The notes under the pieces: generated by a model
What the model saw: the letters and a program-made list of their open reading frames with translations, nothing else
What the model was told of the DNA's origin: nothing
The model's database searches: none
Shown: piece after piece, positions 1 through 6,583 of the stretch
How positions within the stretch are numbered: position 1 is the first letter of the stretch
Layout: each line of letters begins with the position of its first letter
Made by a program: the position numbers and the translations under genes
Source of the DNA: Neorhizobium huautlense
GTDB taxonomy: Bacteria; Pseudomonadota; Alphaproteobacteria; Rhizobiales; Rhizobiaceae
Length of the DNA: 64,000 nucleotides
Assembly (NCBI RefSeq): GCF_002968575.1
Contig: NZ_PVBM01000003.1
Span: 62,001 to 126,000 of the forward strand
Reading direction: 5' to 3'

Positions 1-1860
1 CGGAAGAACCAGCACGCGCTCATGTGTGGCTGCGTAGATTGGCTCCTGCTTGACAACTTTTTCTGCTTCCGCGCACATGCCCAGCGCGGCAAGTACAAGG
101 CCGTAACGGTAGCGCGAGCTCGGCTCCACCGAGTCTAATGAGCCAGCTGCTATCCTTTCTTCAATGAACTTGTAAGCCTCTTTTGCTTCCTTAAATTTAC
201 CCAGCTGAAGATAGATGTAGCCGATCGTATCACTGATGCGTGTATCTGCTTTGGCTACGGACTGTGCCTCCAAGGCCAGCTGCGCAGCACTTTCCAGTTC
301 GAGTCCGTATATGGCCTGATGCCAAGCCCAATCGTTGAGCGCTGTTGCCAAACCCGTCGAACGCGCGGGCTCCTTGAGGATAGGGGGATAGGTCCGTGCA
401 ATGGTCCTCGCCTGCTCGACCTTACCATTACGTTCAATAAGGTTTTTAATGTAAAGGTTGCCTTTTGAGGCGTCTTCTCGATCGAAATTCGACCGATCGA
501 GTGGCGCGTTCCAAATCGCCAACCACCATGTGGTGTCATGGGAATTGACCAGCCGCAAGTTACTGCCTCTGAAATCCGTATGAGTTAGATCAGCATCGTT
601 GAAATTCGGCTTTTCAATCGTTGCATTGGCAAAGACGGCACCAGCCAGATTTGCATCCGTGAAATCCGTCTCACCGAGTATGTTGGCGCCCGTAAAGTCC
701 GCATCACGGAGATCGGCGTTCGCGAAACTTACTCCTTTGATCTGGCAACTGCGAAAATCTGCTCGTTCAAGAGACGCTCCCTCAAATGACGTGTAGCGGA
801 GACTTTCCTTTGAAGGATTTTCAGTAGACACCAGTTCGCAGTTTTTGAATTTCGCGTCGGTCAACACAGCTTCAATAAAGCGACCATCCTCGATTTCTGA
901 ATCGGAGAAATCAACCTTTTCCGGGGCATTTGGTTGCTTGCCCTTTACCCGCTGTAGGAAGGGCCGTTTAAGTGTTGCTCCGCTAAAATCAAGAGGAAAG
1001 GCGAGTGACTGGTCGGTAAGCACGAGGTCACAGATAGTCGATCCGGTGAATCTCCCTGATAGCTCCCAAGTCGAAATCTGCTGTAGTGCCGATACCTTTT
1101 TTGGTTCGACAACGGCATGATCTCTATCCCTGTTCTCATTACAGGACTCCGTTTCTACAATCTCTGCAGCATGTTGCCGGGTAAGCAAGACGAAGAACTG
1201 GTGGCTTAGCAATGGCCCCCACCACCATCCAGTCCCAACGATTCCCAAAACGGTAACGACCATAGCTCCATAGATTCTGTGAAACTTGCGATCCGTTATT
1301 ACTTTTTGTCGACTAGCAGAGATAAAAGCGGTGATATCCGAATCCTTCCCCCAAAACGCCTCTACTTTCGTTAAAGCCGGCCCATTAAGTAAGTATCCAT
1401 CGTGTTCTCCTGAGATAATCCACTGACGTGCCATAGCTTTGAGGCGAACTTGCTCGCGCGCTTGGCTACTTTTCGATCCAAGCGGCTCATGGGGGGGCGC
1501 GGCATCAACGGCATCAGAGGCCAATTGGGCGACTTCCCCCTCTGCTTCAGCTGCTCTCTCAGCATATGGCTCTATCAGGCGGATTTCTAAATTGGGATCG
1601 TCTGGTGCCAAGGCGAATAGCAGAGCAGTGCAATAGTTGAGCATAACCTGGGCTTGCCGTCTCTCCCCCAGATCGGCAAAACCCAAACCAGCTTCGATGA
1701 TGCGTTCGCTGAAGTTGCGAATGGTTTGGATGTTTGACTCGATTTTTTGAGGATCGGATTGTGCGGATGCCATCGCCTGCCTCAGCTGGGCGTATTCTTG
1801 TTGCAGCGATTTAAGGCCCGTCGGCTTGCCGCCATGCGAAGAGGTTGTCCTGGCAGTCAT
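1..1860 (-). CDS. membrane-anchored pentapeptide-repeat protein, C-terminus cut by window edge
   Basis: An open frame reads from ATG at 1860 down to base 1 without a stop, so at least 620 residues are visible and the end lies outside the window. Seen in the translation: a helical N-terminal part, one hydrophobic segment around residues 196-215 (rich in V, G and W), a run of A(D/N)LxxxxF-type pentapeptide repeats around residues 360-433, then an alpha-helical tail with tetratricopeptide-like Ala/Leu spacing. The gene lies 9 bases behind the 440-residue protein and is probably co-transcribed with it and with the EAD-type protease. Pentapeptide beta-helices usually act as protein-interaction scaffolds, so I infer a membrane-tethered adaptor or effector of this locus. 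No enzymatic motif was recognised. Confidence 0.75.
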   Translation of the reverse strand, partial: MTARTTSSHGGKPTGLKSLQQEYAQLRQAMASAQSDPQKIESNIQTIRNFSERIIEAGLGFADLGERRQAQVMLNYCTALLFALAPDDPNLEIRLIEPYAERAAEAEGEVAQLASDAVDAAPPHEPLGSKSSQAREQVRLKAMARQWIISGEHDGYLLNGPALTKVEAFWGKDSDITAFISASRQKVITDRKFHRIYGAMVVTVLGIVGTGWWWGPLLSHQFFVLLTRQHAAEIVETESCNENRDRDHAVVEPKKVSALQQISTWELSGRFTGSTICDLVLTDQSLAFPLDFSGATLKRPFLQRVKGKQPNAPEKVDFSDSEIEDGRFIEAVLTDAKFKNCELVSTENPSKESLRYTSFEGASLERADFRSCQIKGVSFANADLRDADFTGANILGETDFTDANLAGAVFANATIEKPNFNDADLTHTDFRGSNLRLVNSHDTTWWLAIWNAPLDRSNFDREDASKGNLYIKNLIERNGKVEQARTIARTYPPILKEPARSTGLATALNDWAWHQAIYGLELESAAQLALEAQSVAKADTRISDTIGYIYLQLGKFKEAKEAYKFIEERIAAGSLDSVEPSSRYRYGLVLAALGMCAEAEKVVKQEPIYAATHERVLVLP

Positions 1861-1869
1861 TAGTTTCCC

Positions 1870-3192
1870 CTATTGCCCCGATCGGAGCCCCTGGTCGACG
1901 GCTACAATGACTTTCAGTTGCTGGACGAACTCTCGAAAGGCCAAGAGCTTACCCAGTTCGACGTCGAACTCATGACCTATCTGTACCTTTCGTGCAGTCG
2001 TGAAGTCGACATAGGCCGCCAAGCTATGAACTAGATTGATCGATGATGTCTCCAATTCTTCCAACATGATTTCTTCGAAAGCGGAATTGACGGAATCGGC
2101 GAGATCCTCTTCAAGTTTCGCAATCGCGCCGCTGGCATCGAGGAGGGAAAGCGTCCGCACCAATGTCTCGATCGAGGACCATTTGTCGTTAAAGGTTGCC
2201 AGCCAAGCGTCATCATTGCGGTGCTGTTCAGTAGGAACTGCTTCCACCGCATTCTGCAAAGTTGATATGGCGTCCTTCCATCGTTCATATGTCTCCGAGC
2301 GATAGGAAAAGGCGAAGTCGCATATAAGAAATGCGGGCGCGACCGAAGTATCGACAGTTGCTTGCACGCCAAGCTCCTTGGAGACTTCGCGTGACAATAC
2401 CGCTAGTCGCTCGAATGACAATCGTCGCCCGCTCGCCCGAATCTCATCGTCTAACGCCGTCATCTCAAGTAAATTGGTCAGTACCTCGCGGCACGCGCGC
2501 ACCGTTTCAATTTCCCTCGCTCTCATCGCCTCGCGATAGGCTTCCGAAGCTTTGCGCAAAGCGACTACCCAACGCGTCTCCGCTCCATCGGGTTGAGGTC
2601 GCGAAATGCGCTTCAATGTCATCTCGGCCTCGGCGATCCCGCGCTCGAACTCGTGAAGCAAAACCTGTCCGATCTCGAGATCCTGGTCCGCACCGTGCTG
2701 ATCGAAAAGTGGGGCGAACTTGCGGGAATAGGTAAGCAATCTGCGCGCCACGCTGTCCAAGTCCTTAATCACCCAGGGCCGTTCGACAGCGTCTGCCACC
2801 TCGCCGAACAACGTTCCGAGCCGCGAAACGCCTGGCAAGGAGACGGGCGGCGGCGGAAGCCAACTGGTCGCTGCCGCCACTTGTAGGCTAACGTCGGCAT
2901 ATTGTTTGAACCCCAGTCGAAGCAGGTCCGCGAGCTGGAAACGTAGTTTTTCCTCCACGTCGGTTCGGGTAGCAATGATAAGAAACATCTCGGCAAGCAA
3001 GCCGCGCCTGCGCGTGTAGTCGATGCACTCCTTGGCGACTACTTCCCTCGGCCTTTCCTTTGTAGTGGCTTCGTGAATAGAGCCCTCACCGTGCAGGTTA
3101 CTCATTACCTCGGCTAAATCTTCGAAAGTGAACCTATTGCCGATCGCTTTACTGATGGGCTCCAAGGTCACTCCGGCGTACAGAAGCGGCAT
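1870..3192 (-). CDS. alpha-helical protein with N-terminal EAD1-like domain
   Basis: This is a 440-residue protein with no signal peptide or clear membrane segment. The first ~90 residues (pattern FxxLAEVMSNL, then a conserved helix with REVVAKECIDYTRRRG and LAEMF) resemble the effector-associated domains used as adaptors in bacterial NTP-dependent conflict systems. The rest (residues ~100-440) is mostly helical and Glu/Leu/Ala-rich, with no family I recognise. The start is supported by GGAG ten bases upstream of ATG. It sits 13 bases downstream of the EAD-type protease gene and 9 bases upstream of the pentapeptide gene. Sharing a similar N-terminal domain with the protease suggests the two proteins meet through like-with-like EAD pairing. 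The function of the C-terminal part is unknown. Confidence 0.75.
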   Translation of the reverse strand: MPLLYAGVTLEPISKAIGNRFTFEDLAEVMSNLHGEGSIHEATTKERPREVVAKECIDYTRRRGLLAEMFLIIATRTDVEEKLRFQLADLLRLGFKQYADVSLQVAAATSWLPPPPVSLPGVSRLGTLFGEVADAVERPWVIKDLDSVARRLLTYSRKFAPLFDQHGADQDLEIGQVLLHEFERGIAEAEMTLKRISRPQPDGAETRWVVALRKASEAYREAMRAREIETVRACREVLTNLLEMTALDDEIRASGRRLSFERLAVLSREVSKELGVQATVDTSVAPAFLICDFAFSYRSETYERWKDAISTLQNAVEAVPTEQHRNDDAWLATFNDKWSSIETLVRTLSLLDASGAIAKLEEDLADSVNSAFEEIMLEELETSSINLVHSLAAYVDFTTARKVQIGHEFDVELGKLLAFREFVQQLKVIVAVDQGLRSGQ

Positions 3193-3205
3193 TGTTATCT
3201 CCGTG

Positions 3206-4312
3206 TCAGCGTAGTAAGGGGCCGTACCCCGCGCTTACGATGTCTTGCCGAACCAGATGCGCGGGCACGCCTTGATTGAAGACTGCTTTCCACGCCGGGT
3301 CACCAAAATGATGAATGGCGATCAGTTCCCATTCCATGGTGAAACATGGCGAGCCTGACGATCCCGCTGCCGTGTTCGTTGAATAGCGGATTCTCGGCCA
3401 GTCGCCGGGTGGTGGAAGCTTCTGCACGGCATCTGAGTCGATTGCCAGCTTCATCGGTCCTCCGTCAGGATGCTGCACTATAATAACGCCAGCGCCAGGC
3501 GCTATGGGCGCCGACGATGGAGGAAGTTCAATAGAGCCACGCTCCACCCCCCCAATGGTTTCAGTACCTATACCGCTCGCAAGTTTGATCAGTGCGAAAT
3601 CGAGCTCGGTTGGTAGCGGTGGCGGGCTGTAGGGCGTGGACGTAAGTTCGGCGGGAGCGTATGGGCGATACCATACCACCTGCCCCGCAACCCGAATTCC
3701 CGCTTCGGGACCGCCCGCGGGGTGTTCGGCGTAGTCAAAGCGGCAAACTATATCGGCCTTGGCTACCTGCCCGTGTTCGACCACGTGCCAGTTTGTCAGA
3801 ACAGCATTTGGCCCAACTAGAAAGCCGGTACCCGCCGCCCTGCCGGCAATTTCAACAACACAAACTTGGCGCTGGATCTCTGACAGCCGCTGTGCCCACC
3901 CGCCAATGCTGAGCATAACGAGATGATCCTTGATATTGCGCTGCAAACCAGGCGCGAACCTTCCCTGCGTTTGTTCTTTCGTGACGCCCTGAATCTGCAG
4001 ATCAAAGTCGGCCGGCATTTGGGCCGCGAGTCCAATGATCTCAGGGTAAAGGAGCGCGATGCCTTGGCGAACGTCGTTTCGTCTCGGACGTTTTCTATAC
4101 ACTTCGGCGAGAAACTGGGGCGTAACGCCCTCTTTCTCCATCGCCTCGATAAGTTCGCGGATCGTCCGCTTAAGGGGATTTCCGGTCCCCACCCACTCTA
4201 CGTAGAGATCATCCCCGGTACTCTCGGCAACGATAGTCCGGAGGTCGTACTCGCTTAAGGTTCCAGCAAGTAGATCAACCAGTGTACCTGTCTCTCTGGG
4301 TTGCAGCGCCAT
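3206..4312 (-). CDS. EAD1-like domain fused to trypsin-like serine protease
   Basis: The N-terminal ~90 residues resemble effector-associated domain 1 (GTGNPLKRTIRELIEAMEKEG, with a following helix). After a linker comes a trypsin/S1-like protease: the His motif TNWHVVEHG, an acidic motif ELDFALIKL and the nucleophile motif GSSGSPCF, so the triad His-Asp-Ser looks intact. There is no signal peptide, so it should act in the cytoplasm. I prefer the ATG at 4312 because GGAG lies seven bases upstream; ATGs at 4336 and 4327 in the same frame have no such site. Such EAD-trypsin proteins are known effectors of conflict systems in which a sensor recruits the protease through EAD pairing. The partner here is probably the next gene, which has a similar N-terminus. 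Confidence 0.8.
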   Translation of the reverse strand: MALQPRETGTLVDLLAGTLSEYDLRTIVAESTGDDLYVEWVGTGNPLKRTIRELIEAMEKEGVTPQFLAEVYRKRPRRNDVRQGIALLYPEIIGLAAQMPADFDLQIQGVTKEQTQGRFAPGLQRNIKDHLVMLSIGGWAQRLSEIQRQVCVVEIAGRAAGTGFLVGPNAVLTNWHVVEHGQVAKADIVCRFDYAEHPAGGPEAGIRVAGQVVWYRPYAPAELTSTPYSPPPLPTELDFALIKLASGIGTETIGGVERGSIELPPSSAPIAPGAGVIIVQHPDGGPMKLAIDSDAVQKLPPPGDWPRIRYSTNTAAGSSGSPCFTMEWELIAIHHFGDPAWKAVFNQGVPAHLVRQDIVSAGYGPLLR

Positions 4313-4692
4313 AAAATTCTCCGACATAAAATGCACGCCGATTGACCGTTTCGGCCAGCCTGCGAAGGGCTGTTATTCGAGACGTGTCGTCCTCGGCATT
4401 CTAAATCATGCTGCGCAGAAACTTATGATAGTCTCCGACTGTAAGCTGCTTCCATTCACCCTAAAGCCGCCTAAAGCGGAAATGCGATAGGCGATTGGGC
4501 GCCCTCCATAGTTTTCCTATCAGTTACGTTAGCATCAGATCCGGACCGATCAGCACCCCGGTGCCATGGTCCGGATACGATTGCACAGACGGATCGGCTG
4601 ACGCGCTGAAAATACGGCCCGATGATCGATGGATTACCCATTATGCCGCTTGACATACGTGGCCTTTCCTTCCGCCCTGATCTGTCGCTTCT
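4313..4692. other. intergenic stretch without a convincing gene
   Basis: About 360 bases separate the two minus-strand gene groups. I see no supported coding frame and no RNA gene. It probably carries the promoter of the EAD-protease group and the end of the upstream group's transcript. Confidence 0.5.
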
Positions 4693-5307
4693 CTAAACCT
4701 GTCCGGAATTCAGCGAGGTCGGAAGCGTCCACGCCGCCGTCGAATCGTAGTTTGTCTTGTCCGGCTTGACCGAGATGTGGATGTGGTGCGTGTGGCCGTT
4801 CCTGCCGGTGTATGGCCGCCAGCCCCACGCGGGCGCACCGCCGACAGGTGATGAGTTTGCAATCCGCCGGTTCCAGATGATGTACTTCACCCGTTTGTCG
4901 GCGGCGTCGCGTATCGCCTTCGCGATTAAATCCGCGTCGCATCCTCCGACCGGGTGGTGGGTAATGTCCATGGCGGTGACGACGCCGGTACCGGAATCGA
5001 GGACCCATGGGTTGTGGTCCGAGGCTCTGCTCTGGTGAGACCGGTCGCCTATGGTGCCGTCACTTGCCTTGTTGCGGTTGGGCGCAAGTGCATTGACCTG
5101 TTCGCGAAGCTTCAGGAGGCACGAAGCGACCCGCCAGTTGGCCACCCCTGCTTCGGTGATCGGCGGCGAAGGTTCGGGATCGTCGGGATCACCATGAAGA
5201 TCCGCATCCTTGTCAGGGCCGATTTCGTGAGCTAGTTCGGATTCGGGTGTCATTCCGCCCGGATAAGTTTTCTTGGCGGTTTCAATAATGTCGTCGCTGC
5301 CACTCAT
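4693..5307 (-). CDS. M15-like peptidase (D,D-carboxypeptidase/endolysin type), no signal peptide
   Basis: The 204-residue protein has an acidic N-terminal extension of ~60 residues, then a catalytic part with the zinc-ligand pattern of M15-type peptidases: SDHNPW (His), AMDITHHP (Asp) and HTHHIHIS (His). This fold is common in phage endolysins that cut the peptide part of peptidoglycan. The start has AGGAGG eight bases upstream. No signal peptide or membrane anchor is visible, so reaching the wall would need lysis, a pore or a secretion machine. It lies 13 bases behind the small beta-sandwich gene. Its neighbours are a trypsin-like protease and a lysozyme-like protein, which makes a wall-attack module likely. 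The peptide bond cut is not predictable. Confidence 0.75.
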   Translation of the reverse strand: MSGSDDIIETAKKTYPGGMTPESELAHEIGPDKDADLHGDPDDPEPSPPITEAGVANWRVASCLLKLREQVNALAPNRNKASDGTIGDRSHQSRASDHNPWVLDSGTGVVTAMDITHHPVGGCDADLIAKAIRDAADKRVKYIIWNRRIANSSPVGGAPAWGWRPYTGRNGHTHHIHISVKPDKTNYDSTAAWTLPTSLNSGQV

Positions 5308-5320
5308 TATCGCCTCCTGT

Positions 5321-5590
5321 TCAATCCGGCGCGCTCACCTCGATTTCGATGTGCAGCGGTTCTTCGCCGGCGGTTGCCTCTGCTTTGCCTTCCTGCCCTC
5401 CCTCGGAGCGGGCCCTGATCTCGAAATGCCCCGGCGGTAGCGCCAGCCGGAAATAGCCTTTCTCGTCACTTACAACTGCGATTTCCGGTGTCGGCGCCGT
5501 GCCTGTCGCTACCCAGACGAAAGCGCCAGCCGCCGGCCTGCCGTTGTGGTGGACGACGCGTCCGGTGTGCAGGATACGTCGCACATCCAT
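5321..5590 (-). CDS. small carboxypeptidase-regulatory-like beta-sandwich protein
   Basis: The 89-residue protein fits a carboxypeptidase D regulatory-like (transthyretin-like) fold: GRVVHHNGRPAAGAFVWV, then SDEKGYFRLALPPGHFEIRA. These are the usual N-terminal strand, the D-x-G-x-F/Y turn and the LPPG-x-Y/F-x-I-x-A strand. No signal peptide is present. The start is supported by AGGAAGG upstream. It lies between the trypsin-like protease (15 bases upstream) and the M15-like peptidase gene (13 bases downstream), so the three are surely co-transcribed. Such domains usually serve binding or folding. A role as an adaptor or carrier for the neighbouring enzymes is inference. Confidence 0.65.
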   Translation of the reverse strand: MDVRRILHTGRVVHHNGRPAAGAFVWVATGTAPTPEIAVVSDEKGYFRLALPPGHFEIRARSEGGQEGKAEATAGEEPLHIEIEVSAPD

Positions 5591-5605
5591 GCCGTTACCT
5601 TCCTG

Positions 5606-6535
5606 TTACCCGATGTCACCTGCGCCACCGTCTGCGGTGTTGGACCATTTTTCGATCTGCTCGACGACGGCGGGAATAATCCGCGGCGCCGAGTTGACGC
5701 GCATGTTCATGCTTGCGGGTGTTCCGCCGAAGCCATAGGCGTGGATACCGACGACGATCGGCTGTGTCTCTCCCTCGCGGAAAATGAAAGCAGGGCCGCC
5801 GCTCTGCCCGCCGGAGGTATCGACATCGTAGAAAATCCGCCGTGGCGACACCGCCCGGATACGGTTTTTCGCCCAGTAGAGTTCCTGACCACCGCCAGGA
5901 CTACCCGGATAACCGCTGACATTGATCATGTGCTCTACAAGCTCTTCGTCCGTGAAAGCTCCCACGCGAAACACACTATCCGGGTCGTCGAGCAGCGGTC
6001 TGTCGAGATGGATCGCTGCAAGGTCGAAATCCGGATCCTGATCCGAAACCCAGCGGTCTACGGAAGAAAAGCGCGTTGCTTTGGCGATGCCGTAGGGCGC
6101 CCGCTCCCTTTCACGACCCGGCGTGATGGTGATCGACCGCGCCCAGCCGTTCATCTGGCTCTTGTCGAAGACGCAGTGACCGGCGGTGATGACCGTAGTC
6201 GGCGTGACCAACCAGCCCGTACCGATGAAGGTGCCCCATTCGGAATCGATGGCGAGAGCGCAGACCATGCGCCAGGGTGACTCGGTGGTATTGACGATCC
6301 GCGTCCTTTCATCCGCATCGATCACGGATTCCAGACCAGTGCTCTCCGGCGCTATCAGCGGTTTGGCGGACTTCCCGACGACGATCCGCCGGCGCACGGG
6401 ATCTGAAAGCTCCGGCGGATTGGCGGCTGCCGCCGTGATTTTGGTCCGCTCTACCACCTGCGATGGCTTCGGCGGCGGTGCATCCATCTCGCGGCCCGGC
6501 CTCGCAACCGGCCTGCTAACAGACTCAAGTTTCAT
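5606..6535 (-). CDS. trypsin-like / V8-like serine protease
   Basis: The 309-residue protein has a Pro-rich N-terminal ~95 residues, then a chymotrypsin-fold protease: TAGHCVF (His), DPDFDLAAIHLD (Asp) and DTSGGQSGGPAF (Ser). This motif set matches glutamyl-endopeptidase/V8-like proteases. I chose the ATG at 6535 because GGAGG lies six bases upstream; the longer frame starting 39 bases earlier lacks a site. No signal peptide is seen, unlike secreted V8 enzymes. Its gene follows the SGNH-lysozyme gene by 48 bases. Together with the EAD-protease it gives the locus two serine proteases. Processing of a co-encoded enzyme is a possible role, but this is inference. Confidence 0.8.
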   Translation of the reverse strand: MKLESVSRPVARPGREMDAPPPKPSQVVERTKITAAAANPPELSDPVRRRIVVGKSAKPLIAPESTGLESVIDADERTRIVNTTESPWRMVCALAIDSEWGTFIGTGWLVTPTTVITAGHCVFDKSQMNGWARSITITPGRERERAPYGIAKATRFSSVDRWVSDQDPDFDLAAIHLDRPLLDDPDSVFRVGAFTDEELVEHMINVSGYPGSPGGGQELYWAKNRIRAVSPRRIFYDVDTSGGQSGGPAFIFREGETQPIVVGIHAYGFGGTPASMNMRVNSAPRIIPAVVEQIEKWSNTADGGAGDIG

Positions 6536-6583
6536 CGGATCCTCCGTCCTTGCTCCGTTACCCTGCAATGGCATTGCATTTGG

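Noticed and set aside
255..539. Several short open frames inside 1-1860 on both strands
   Set aside because: They are shadows of the long minus-strand pentapeptide-protein frame, which is open through the window edge.
4471..4656. 61-residue minus-strand open frame
   Set aside because: No ribosome site, no family, random composition.
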